8,945 nucleotides of DNA from Pseudobutyrivibrio sp. (GTDB lineage Bacteria; Bacillota; Clostridia; Lachnospirales; Lachnospiraceae): the NCBI GenBank assembly GCA_017557715.1, contig JAFYYE010000112.1:1-8945 (forward strand), written 5' to 3'. The first letter of the stretch is position 1. Each line of letters starts with the position of its first letter. The notes under the pieces were generated by a model. It was not told the origin of the DNA. It ran no database searches and saw only the letters and a program-made list of their open reading frames with translations. This document shows positions 1 through 5,960 of this stretch, piece by piece. The position numbers and the translations under genes are program-made.

Positions 1-380
1 CGTTCAACAGCCTGCTCGATTGTATCTGTAGTAAGGACGCCAAACATAACTGGGATTCCTGCACTCATGCTTACCTGCGCTACCCCCTTTGAAACCTCAG
101 AACAAACATAATCATAGTGAGATGTTGCACCGCGGATTACTGCGCCAAGACAAATTACAGCGTCATATTTTTTACTATCTGCCATCTTCTTTGCTATAAG
201 TGGGATTTCAAATGCTCCTGGCACCCATGCCACTTCGATATCCTCTTCCTTTACATTTTCACGCTTAAGGCCATCAATGGCTCCACCTAATAATTTTGAT
301 GTGATGAACTCGTTGAAACGGGCAACGACGATGCCTACCTTGATGTCCTGTGATACTAGTTTTCCTTCATATACTTTCAT
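1..380 (-). CDS. ribH: 6,7-dimethyl-8-ribityllumazine synthase, 3' end cut by window edge
   Basis: Lumazine synthase (riboflavin synthase beta subunit) condenses 5-amino-6-ribitylaminouracil with 3,4-dihydroxy-2-butanone 4-phosphate to give 6,7-dimethyl-8-ribityllumazine, the substrate of RibE. About 126 codons are present. The start is MKVYEGKLVS. Family hallmarks are visible: VARFNEFIT at about residues 19-27, PGAFEIP at 54-60, and GATSHYDYV at 84-92 with the catalytic His at 88. The last visible residues, EQAVE plus a partial Arg codon, match the conserved stretch near the C-terminus, so roughly 25-30 residues are missing. It is the last rib gene seen; its ATG lies 4 bases after the ribBA stop, and its GGAGG ribosome binding site (390-394) lies inside the ribBA 3' end, which suggests translational coupling. 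Identification is very secure. Confidence 0.97.
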   Translation of the reverse strand, partial: MKVYEGKLVSQDIKVGIVVARFNEFITSKLLGGAIDGLKRENVKEEDIEVAWVPGAFEIPLIAKKMADSKKYDAVICLGAVIRGATSHYDYVCSEVSKGVAQVSMSAGIPVMFGVLTTDTIEQAVE

Positions 381-384
381 TATT

Positions 385-1581
385 CTATACCTCCAAAATA
401 TGTCCCATGCGGGCTTTCTTTGTTTTTAGATAAAATATGTCATATTTATTTGCTTCTATCTCAATAGGAACTCTTCTGCTGATTTCCATTCCGTAATCTT
501 CTAATTGATATACCTTGTCTGGATTATTGGTAAGAAGTTCCAGCGAATGAATTCCAAGATTGCGTAATATCTGTGCTCCTGTATAGTACTCTCTTAAATC
601 TCCAGGGAAACCAAGGGCGATGTTTGCATCAAGGGTGTCCATGCCCTCATCCTGAAGCTTGTATGCCTTCAGCTTATTTACCAAGCCGATACCTCTGCCC
701 TCCTGTCTCATATATAGAAGAACTCCTCTTCCATTTGCCTCTATTGCTTTCATTGCTGCATCAAACTGCTGACCACAGTCACATCTCATAGAGCCAAATA
801 CATCACCTGTAAGGCACTCCGAATGAACACGACAAAGAACGTTCTCGCCATCGCTAATATCTCCCTTTACAAGGGCCACATGGTGTTCTCCAGTAATCTT
901 GTTGATATAACAATGAGCCTTGAACTCCCCATAACGCGTAGGCATTTTTGCAATAGATACGCACTCCACCAGCTTGTCATAAACCTTTCGGTATTCCACA
1001 AGCTCTGGGATAGTAATAAAGGTTATCCCCATATCCTCCGCCAACTTGCGAAGTGCTTCCCCGCGCATCATACTGCCGTCTTCTGCCATAATCTCGCAAC
1101 AAAGACCACACTCTTTAAGTCCTGCCAGCTTCATTAAATCTACCGTAGCCTCAGTGTGACCTGGACGTTCAATAACTCCACCTTCCTTTGCAACAAGTGG
1201 AAACATGTGACCTGGCCTTCTGAAGTCCATTGGATTCACATCATCGCTGACGCAACGTCTTGCTGTAAGACCTCTCTCTGCCGCTGATATGCCTGTTGTG
1301 GTGTCCACATGGTCGATAGAGATCGTAAATGCGGTTTCGTGATTATCCGTGTTGTGTTTTACCATAGGTGGCAATGCAAGCTTATAAGAAAGCTCCTCAC
1401 TCATTGGCATGCAGATAAGCCCCTTTCCCACTGATGCCATAAGATTTACATTTTCTGTGGTAGCAAACTCTGCTGCACAAATAAAATCTCCCTCATTCTC
1501 TCTTCCCTCATCATCCATGACCATGATGACCTTGCCATTTTTCAAATCATCAATAGCTCTTTCAATCGACTCTCTTCGCAT
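385..1581 (-). CDS. ribBA: bifunctional 3,4-dihydroxy-2-butanone-4-phosphate synthase / GTP cyclohydrolase II
   Basis: This two-domain enzyme supplies both precursors of riboflavin. The N-terminal half (about 1-200) converts ribulose 5-phosphate to 3,4-dihydroxy-2-butanone 4-phosphate and formate; the C-terminal half (about 205-398) opens and hydrolyses GTP. In the first half I see the acidic loop DDEGRENEGDF (23-33), the RRPGHMFPL segment (121-129) and RPGHTEATVDL (139-149) with His142 and Glu144. In the second half the zinc ligands Cys256, Cys267 and Cys269 sit in RVHSECLTGDVFGSMRCDC, followed by RQEGRGIGL (292-300) and D328/R330 of the catalytic DLR segment, then TNNPDK (351-356). At 398 residues it is full length for the fusion. 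The ATG is preceded by GGAAGGGAAG inside ribE and the gene overlaps the end of ribE by 40 bases. Both active sites look intact. Confidence 0.97.
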   Translation of the reverse strand: MRRESIERAIDDLKNGKVIMVMDDEGRENEGDFICAAEFATTENVNLMASVGKGLICMPMSEELSYKLALPPMVKHNTDNHETAFTISIDHVDTTTGISAAERGLTARRCVSDDVNPMDFRRPGHMFPLVAKEGGVIERPGHTEATVDLMKLAGLKECGLCCEIMAEDGSMMRGEALRKLAEDMGITFITIPELVEYRKVYDKLVECVSIAKMPTRYGEFKAHCYINKITGEHHVALVKGDISDGENVLCRVHSECLTGDVFGSMRCDCGQQFDAAMKAIEANGRGVLLYMRQEGRGIGLVNKLKAYKLQDEGMDTLDANIALGFPGDLREYYTGAQILRNLGIHSLELLTNNPDKVYQLEDYGMEISRRVPIEIEANKYDIFYLKTKKARMGHILEV

Positions 1582-2174
1582 TTTTCTTCCCTTCCTAAAA
1601 GCTTCTTTATATATTTGCCCACCACATCATTTTCCAGATTGACTATGTCGCCTATTTTCTTATGGCCTAAAACTGTCTCTTTTAAGGTGTGTGGTATGAT
1701 GCTTACCTTAAAGCTGTCATGAGTTACCCCTGCCACTGTCAGGCTGATTCCATCTATGGTAATGGAGCCTTTTTCAACGATTCCATCAAGAATTTTCCTG
1801 TCAGTCTTAATCTCAAACCAGACTGCGTTGCCATCCTGCCTTATACTTTTTATAGTGCCTGTGCCATCGATATGACCACTTACTATGTGCCCGCCAAATC
1901 GACCATTTGCAGCCATTGCTCTTTCCAAATCCACTGGGCTTCCAACAGCAAGTGAACCCAAGCTGGAGCGGGAAAATGTCTCATTCATCACATCTGCTGA
2001 AAATCCTTTGCTGCCATACTCCACCACTGTCAGGCAAACGCCATTAACAGCGATACTGTCTCCCATGTGGATATCTTCAAGAATTTTGCTACAACCTATG
2101 GATATTCTCTGCTGTTTGCTTCCTTGGGTGATTCTTTGTACTTTACCAAGCTCTTCCACAATTCCAGTAAACAT
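1542..2174 (-). CDS. ribE: riboflavin synthase, alpha chain
   Basis: Riboflavin synthase dismutates two molecules of 6,7-dimethyl-8-ribityllumazine into riboflavin and 5-amino-6-ribitylaminouracil, the latter being recycled by RibH. The protein has 210 residues and starts with the signature MFTGIVEELG. It contains two tandem lumazine-binding barrels of about 95 residues: the first carries SIAVNGVCLTV (40-50), and the second carries GGHIVSGHIDGTG (94-106), KGSITIDGISLTV (135-147) and IPHTL (160-164). The start codon overlaps the last base of the ribD stop (TAATG) and has a GAGGTGAT-type ribosome binding site at about 2182-2189. The last dozen or so residues (charged, ending KELLMI) extend past the usual family end and are encoded in the 40-base overlap with ribBA. 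Symbol ribE follows the Bacillus-type naming; some sources call it ribC. Confidence 0.96.
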   Translation of the reverse strand: MFTGIVEELGKVQRITQGSKQQRISIGCSKILEDIHMGDSIAVNGVCLTVVEYGSKGFSADVMNETFSRSSLGSLAVGSPVDLERAMAANGRFGGHIVSGHIDGTGTIKSIRQDGNAVWFEIKTDRKILDGIVEKGSITIDGISLTVAGVTHDSFKVSIIPHTLKETVLGHKKIGDIVNLENDVVGKYIKKLLGREEKCEESRLKELLMI

Positions 2175-3262
2175 TAATAAATCACCTCATTTTCTATGAT
2201 TAAATCTTCCCCTGCCCAACTAGTACTGATAGGATTTAGTTTGATAGCCTTGTTTATATCAGATATTCCAAGACCTTCCACCGGTGATTTGCTGCTACCT
2301 CCAAAAATCTTTGGAGCCATGTGGATGTGAATTTCATCCACTATTTTGCTTTCTAATGCGCTGTAATTTAGTGTTCCGCCCCCTTCCAAGAGAATGCTAT
2401 CAATGCCCTGTTTTCCCATTTCTACCATCAGTTCATTCAAATCAATGCCATTCTCTGTTTTTCCAATTTTTACAACTGTACAACCTAATTTTTCATACTC
2501 AGCGACCTTTTTTTTATTTTCCGATGATGTTGCAATGATAGTTGGAATTTTACCTGCAGTCTTTACAAGATTAGAATCTAATGGAGTTCGTAAATACGAA
2601 TCGCAAATTATTCTTACAGGATTAATACTTAGTTCATCTAATCTGCAATCCAAACTTGGATTATCCAGAATCACAGTGCTTACCCCCACCATAATTCCTG
2701 ACAAGTTCTTTCGAAGCCTATGCACATTCTCTCTGGCTTCATCTCCTGTTATCCACTTTGATTCCCCTGTTGTTGTGGCTATCTTTCCATCAGCAGTCAT
2801 GGCATATTTCATCACTACATAAGGTAACTTGGTGGACATGTATTTGTTGAATACTCGATTCAGCTTTTTACATTCCTTCTCAAGTAATCCCACTTCCACT
2901 TTGATACCGTATTCCATGAGAATATTTGCACCCTTACCAGCAACCACTGGATTTACATCTAGTGTTCCTATTACCACTCGCGTAATTCCACTTTCGATAA
3001 TTGCCTCAGTACAAGGTAGTGTCTTTCCGTAATGACAGCATGGTTCTAACGTCACATACATAGTGGCACCCTCTGGAGACTCTGAACAATCTCTCAATGC
3101 ATTTCGCTCAGCGTGTAATTCACCATACTTTTTGTGATAGCCTTCGCCAATAATCTTCTCATTTTTTACAATTACCGCTCCCACCATTGGATTCGGATTT
3201 ACGAATCCCGCACCTAGTTTTGCAAGCTCAATGGCTCGCTGCATGTACTCTTTTTCTTCCAT
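2174..3262 (-). CDS. ribD: bifunctional diaminohydroxyphosphoribosylaminopyrimidine deaminase / 5-amino-6-(5-phosphoribosylamino)uracil reductase
   Basis: RibD performs the second and third steps after GTP cyclohydrolase II: zinc-dependent deamination of the pyrimidine ring, then NADPH-dependent reduction of the ribose. The start chosen at 3262 (MEEKEYMQRA) gives 362 residues, is preceded at 6 bases by GGGAGG (3269-3274), and matches the family N-terminus; an open frame continues upstream to 3376 but would be read through leader hairpins. The deaminase domain (about 1-145) shows NPNPMVGAV (22-30), HAE with zinc ligand His50 and proton-shuttle Glu52, and PCCHYGKTLPC with zinc ligands Cys75 and Cys84. 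The reductase domain (about 146-362) shows KYAMTADGKIA (152-162), SKWITG (168-173), DNPSL (200-204) and LLEGGGTLN (291-299). One small departure is LDVNP at 101-105 where DPNP is usual. First gene of the FMN-controlled operon. Confidence 0.96.
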   Translation of the reverse strand: MEEKEYMQRAIELAKLGAGFVNPNPMVGAVIVKNEKIIGEGYHKKYGELHAERNALRDCSESPEGATMYVTLEPCCHYGKTLPCTEAIIESGITRVVIGTLDVNPVVAGKGANILMEYGIKVEVGLLEKECKKLNRVFNKYMSTKLPYVVMKYAMTADGKIATTTGESKWITGDEARENVHRLRKNLSGIMVGVSTVILDNPSLDCRLDELSINPVRIICDSYLRTPLDSNLVKTAGKIPTIIATSSENKKKVAEYEKLGCTVVKIGKTENGIDLNELMVEMGKQGIDSILLEGGGTLNYSALESKIVDEIHIHMAPKIFGGSSKSPVEGLGISDINKAIKLNPISTSWAGEDLIIENEVIY

Positions 3263-3268
3263 CGCTTT

Positions 3269-3274
3269 CCTCCC
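3269..3274 (-). promoter_or_regulatory. ribosome binding site that fixes the ribD start
   Basis: GGGAGG on the minus strand, six bases before ATG at 3262. It decides in favour of a 362-residue RibD rather than the longer open frame beginning at 3376, whose first 38 codons fall within the riboswitch expression platform. It lies only 9 bases after the hairpin at 3284-3305. Confidence 0.85.
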
Positions 3275-3283
3275 AAATATAAA

Positions 3284-3305
3284 GACCTTGGATTTCTCCA
3301 AGGCC
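3284..3305 (-). other. GAAA-capped hairpin between riboswitch terminator and ribD ribosome binding site
   Basis: On the minus strand GGCCUUGGA and UCCAAGGUC form a 9-bp stem (one G-U pair) closed by a GAAA tetraloop. It is followed by UUUAUAUUU and, 9 bases later, by the ribD ribosome binding site. The broken U-run makes it at best a weak second terminator; it could instead shield the 5' end of the mRNA or affect initiation on ribD. The structure is seen directly; its role is inference. Confidence 0.6.
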
Positions 3306-3323
3306 AAAATATAGTTTATCCCT

Positions 3324-3360
3324 AAAACTAAAAATGCTCTGAGATATAAAATCCCAGAGC
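3324..3360 (-). terminator. intrinsic terminator of the FMN riboswitch
   Basis: Minus strand GCUCUGGGAU pairs with AUCUCAGAGC over 10 bp (one G-U), loop UUUAU, followed by AUUUUUAGUUUU. It sits 27 bases after the end of the aptamer P1 stem and before ribD, the expected place for FMN-dependent premature termination. The aptamer segment UCUGGAU (3398-3404) could pair with the 3' arm of this terminator (7 bp with one bulge), a possible antiterminator when FMN is absent; that pairing is inference. Confidence 0.85.
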
Positions 3361-3387
3361 AAATAAAGTTCACCAAATAAACCTATC

Positions 3388-3494
3388 ATCTTCTTTCATC
3401 CAGACTATACTGTCGGCTTCGGAATCACACCGAATCATGCCTTGCGGCTCGTGGGCTATACCACCGGTAGGGAATCGCACCCTGCCCTGAAGAT
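3388..3494 (-). promoter_or_regulatory. FMN riboswitch aptamer (RFN element)
   Basis: Read on the minus strand this 107-base segment matches the RFN consensus from end to end: P1 stem AUCUUC/GAAGAU at the two extremes, then GGGCAGGGUG, UUCCCUACCGGUGGU, CACGAGCC, GAUUCGGUGUGAUUCCGAAG, CCGACAGUAUAGUC and UGGAUGAAAGAAGAU. Internal hairpins GGG/CCC, GAGCC/GGC-type and UUCGG/CCGAA are all present. It binds flavin mononucleotide and here precedes ribD with a promoter upstream and a terminator downstream, so it should turn off the riboflavin operon by transcription termination when FMN is plentiful. Confidence 0.97.
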
Positions 3495-3511
3495 ACTATT
3501 CAATTGAGTTG

Positions 3512-3540
3512 ATTGTAGCTTAGTGAAACATCAAAGTCAA
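3512..3540 (-). promoter_or_regulatory. sigma-A-type promoter of the rib operon
   Basis: Minus strand TTGACT (3535-3540), a 17-base spacer, then TACAAT (3512-3517): five of six matches in each box at ideal spacing. Transcription should begin near 3505, about 11 bases before the riboswitch P1 stem. The -35 box begins only 9 bases after the stop codon of the upstream AraC-family gene. Confidence 0.85.
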
Positions 3541-3548
3541 CCAACAAT

Positions 3549-4376
3549 TTACTTCGTTTTCCTATACTCACTAGGAAGCACACCGTACTTCTCCCTGAAG
3601 GCATTTGAGAAAGCCTTGGAATTTGGAAAACCATTGCCAAGTGCTATATCTACAATCTGGCCGCCTGTTTCCTCTAATTCACGTACAGCATGCTCTAGGC
3701 GGATGCCAAGAAGGTAATCCTTGAAATTGATGCCCGCATCCTTTTGGAACATGCGGGAAAGATATGAAGGTGAATAATTAAACTGCTCTGCCATCATCTC
3801 CAGGGAAAGTGGCTCAGCGTAATGATCCTTCATGTAACGAGTAATGCTTGAAAGCTTTTTCAGCTGCTTATTACTCTTTACTATCTCTTCATTAACATTA
3901 AACTTTCGATACTTGGTAACAAGTATATATAAAAGTTCATAGTACAAACTGAGAACCTGAAGCTTGTTGCCCTCTTCTCCGTTTGTATTAATAAGATACA
4001 TTTCCTGAAGGAGTGTAAACACACGGTGGTCAGTTTCTCTGTCTCCGTGTGAGAACCAGATAAACTGCTCGTCTGTGAAGTACTCTGCAAAGGTGTCCTG
4101 TGGAATCTGAAGCACCACAGTTTTATTAGGGTTTGGTGCCAAAATACTATGCACCTCGTTGCTGTTTACAATAACAAATTCACCGTTGCTAAGAGGGAAC
4201 TTTTTGTCGTGAAGTGTGAAATCTAACTTGCCCTCCCATACTGCAAAAATTTCGATTGAACTGTGCCAATGCTTGTCACGAATATAGTTGCCATTTGCTC
4301 CCTCAAAAGAAAAAAGCTTGAAAGGAAGCCCCGCATCAGTGACAACGACTTCGTGTTGGTAATCCTTTAAATCCAT
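3549..4376 (-). CDS. AraC-family transcriptional regulator with N-terminal cupin
   Basis: A 275-residue regulator of the usual AraC two-domain plan. The N-terminal part (about 15-120) is cupin-like: HWHSSIEIFAVWEGK (36-50) and the later FVIVNSNEVHSI (67-78) supply the His-rich barrel strands that sense an unknown small molecule. The C-terminal part (about 172-275) holds two helix-turn-helix units: SLEMMAEQFNYSPSYLSRMF (191-210) and VDIALGNGFPNSKAFSNAFR (242-261), followed by the family-typical KYGVLPSEYR (263-272). It is last in a three-gene operon; its ATG is 3 bases after the acetyltransferase stop, with GGAG at 4386-4389. Ligand and target genes cannot be read from the sequence; carbohydrate or stress signals are typical for this type but unproven. 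No terminator follows before the rib promoter. Confidence 0.93.
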   Translation of the reverse strand: MDLKDYQHEVVVTDAGLPFKLFSFEGANGNYIRDKHWHSSIEIFAVWEGKLDFTLHDKKFPLSNGEFVIVNSNEVHSILAPNPNKTVVLQIPQDTFAEYFTDEQFIWFSHGDRETDHRVFTLLQEMYLINTNGEEGNKLQVLSLYYELLYILVTKYRKFNVNEEIVKSNKQLKKLSSITRYMKDHYAEPLSLEMMAEQFNYSPSYLSRMFQKDAGINFKDYLLGIRLEHAVRELEETGGQIVDIALGNGFPNSKAFSNAFREKYGVLPSEYRKTK

Positions 4377-4379
4377 AAC

Positions 4380-5129
4380 CTATATCTCCATAAAATACCT
4401 ACAGTCTCCATCCTCCTGCATATATAGAAGGCTGAAGCCCAATTTTTCTAAAAGCCTTCGGCTTGCTAAGTTTTCTGGGTCGCATCTGGCTATCAGACTC
4501 TTTAAGCCATATTCATCCCTTGCAAGCTGAACGATTTTAGAACATACCTCATAGGCAAGGCCCTGTTTCCATCTATCGGACGATATACAAAAACCTAATT
4601 CGGCCTGCCCTTCCCCCTGACAGGTGTCGCGAACTTCGATGCCCGCTCTGCCAATGAGTTCATCAGTAATTGTATCATAAATCAACCACATTCCAAAGCC
4701 ATAAAGCTTATAAATGTACTCAATATAATTGTGCTCATATTCCTTCTCCACCTCATAATCAAAAAGTGGCTCCATATATTCTGTCATGCCAGGCTTTCCA
4801 TATAAGGCAAAAAGGTCGTCCAAATCATCCATTGAAAATTCGCGAATGTAGGTGCGCTCTGTACTGGCTATATCCCAAGGTATGTCCTTGCAACGGCGAT
4901 AGATGTTTTCAAACACCTCATCATCCACGTCATCTACATCCAAAAGTAGATTAGCACATTTAAGACCTGTCACATCATCATGCTCATAGCCCGCCACCGG
5001 AATGTCCCTATTTACGCACTCATCAAGAACAGCCTGGCTGTCCGAGAGCACAAGAGTCCCCGCTGGATAGTCAGGCTGTAGATTTTCAACAGTATTTACT
5101 TTAATGATGTTTTTAAGGTAATTCACCAC
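4380..5129 (-). CDS. GNAT family N-acetyltransferase with an extra N-terminal domain
   Basis: A 249-residue protein in which residues about 92-249 form a GNAT acyltransferase fold: YIREFSMDDLDDLFALY (94-110), an acetyl-CoA loop WKQGLAYE (187-194) with Gly190 and Ala192, and the motif-B region PENLASRRLLEKLGF (218-232). The first 90 residues are not GNAT; LVLSDSQAVLDECVNRDIPV (26-45) followed by an acidic stretch LLLDVDDVDD (61-70) resembles half of a Rossmann-like fold, which I recall in similar Lachnospiraceae proteins. The start is GTG, overlapping the peptidase stop by one base (TAGTG), with AGGAG 9 bases upstream (5139-5143). No other start lies before residue 100. The acceptor is unknown; the RimJ/RimL-like look (acetylation of protein N-termini or small molecules) is a guess. 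Confidence 0.88.
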   Translation of the reverse strand: MVNYLKNIIKVNTVENLQPDYPAGTLVLSDSQAVLDECVNRDIPVAGYEHDDVTGLKCANLLLDVDDVDDEVFENIYRRCKDIPWDIASTERTYIREFSMDDLDDLFALYGKPGMTEYMEPLFDYEVEKEYEHNYIEYIYKLYGFGMWLIYDTITDELIGRAGIEVRDTCQGEGQAELGFCISSDRWKQGLAYEVCSKIVQLARDEYGLKSLIARCDPENLASRRLLEKLGFSLLYMQEDGDCRYFMEI

Positions 5130-5830
5130 TAATCTCTTCTCCTGCCATTTACGATGTAAATTAATCTAAGTAACTGAAGGATTGTGGCAAACAATGCTGC
5201 GACATATGTAAGAGCTGCTGCCTTTAGTACCTTTGTGGCTCCTGCGTGCTCTTCACCCTCTAAGATATGATCCTGCTCCAAGATGCGAAGGGCTCTGGCG
5301 CTGGCATCAAACTCTACAGGAAGTGTAATCAACTGGAAAACTACCACAAATGTGAATAAGAAGATTCCAAGCTGAGCAAGTGGTGTATAACCAAGTAAAA
5401 GTCCTACTAAAATCACTGGCCATGAAATCCATGAACCAATATTTGCAAGAGGTACTGATGCCGAGCGAAGCTTAAGTGGTGCATATCCCTCCTGATGCTG
5501 AATAGCATGACCACACTCGTGAGCGGCAACACCAAGAGCTGCCACACTTGTCTGTCCATATACTGCATCTGAAAGGCGAAGTACCTTTTCTGTAGGTGAA
5601 TAATGATCTGTAAGATTTCCTCTGATTCTTTCGATTCTCACATCGTAAATACCTGCAGCATGTAAAATATGCTCTGCTACATCATTAGATGTGATTCCTC
5701 TATAATTTCTTAGCTTGCTATACTTCGCATAGGTGCTCTTCACATTCAACGAAGCCAGTGCACTGATAGCTGCTCCAATAAGCACTAAAATAATTGTCCA
5801 ATCATAACCATATCCGTAACCGTAATACAT
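5129..5830 (-). CDS. YugP-like membrane zinc metallopeptidase
   Basis: A 233-residue membrane protein of the neutral zinc metallopeptidase family typified by Bacillus YugP (Pfam Zn_peptidase_2), close to family length. The zinc site HECGH is at 104-108 (His104, Glu105, His108), and the conserved PVEFDASARAL (171-181) likely gives the third ligand. Membrane segments are apparent at about 11-28, 132-147, 150-170 and 203-222, so the catalytic site should lie near the membrane on one face. The N-terminus is a Tyr/Gly run (MYYGYGYGYD) that often occurs in this family. AGGAGG (5837-5842) precedes the ATG. It is first in an operon with an acetyltransferase and an AraC regulator. Physiological substrates of the family are not established to my knowledge. 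Confidence 0.92.
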   Translation of the reverse strand: MYYGYGYGYDWTIILVLIGAAISALASLNVKSTYAKYSKLRNYRGITSNDVAEHILHAAGIYDVRIERIRGNLTDHYSPTEKVLRLSDAVYGQTSVAALGVAAHECGHAIQHQEGYAPLKLRSASVPLANIGSWISWPVILVGLLLGYTPLAQLGIFLFTFVVVFQLITLPVEFDASARALRILEQDHILEGEEHAGATKVLKAAALTYVAALFATILQLLRLIYIVNGRRRD

Positions 5831-5866
5831 ATCTGTCCTCCTAAACTGGATTACTATTCTTTCTAT

Positions 5867-5895
5867 AGTATAAATGTTTAGGCGGTAGATTACTA
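5867..5895 (-). promoter_or_regulatory. possible promoter of the peptidase operon
   Basis: Minus strand TATACT (5867-5872) is a good -10 box about 37 bases before the ATG; at 17 bases upstream TAGTAA is only a weak -35 match (3 of 6). The region is AT-rich and lies just after the terminator of the preceding gene, so a promoter is needed here, but the exact site is uncertain. Confidence 0.35.
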
Positions 5896-5916
5896 ATAAA
5901 ATAAGTATAAAATATT

Positions 5917-5951
5917 TATAAAATAAGCCCCCGACTTCGATGGCCGAGGGC
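5917..5951 (-). terminator. intrinsic terminator after the secreted-protein gene
   Basis: Minus strand GCCCUCGGC pairs with GUCGGGGGC over 9 bp (two G-U pairs), loop CAUCGAA, followed by UUAUUUUAUA. It begins 10 bases after the stop codon at 5961, so it ends the transcript of the secreted protein and separates it from the peptidase operon. Confidence 0.88.
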
Positions 5952-5960
5952 GATACGTAC

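Noticed and set aside
573..3032. Several plus-strand open frames of 67-142 codons opposite the rib genes
   Set aside because: They lie antisense to well-identified enzymes, lack ribosome binding sites and show no family resemblance; they are by-products of the coding bias of the other strand.
3263..3376. N-terminal extension of ribD by 38 codons up to 3376
   Set aside because: It would be translated from within the riboswitch terminator region, has no ribosome binding site, and the family N-terminus and GGGAGG both fit the start at 3262.
3881..4090. Minus-strand frame of 69 codons inside the AraC gene, and a similar one of 69 codons at 6212-6421
   Set aside because: Both are out-of-frame shadows within confident genes; the second is a basic low-complexity reading of the repetitive linker.
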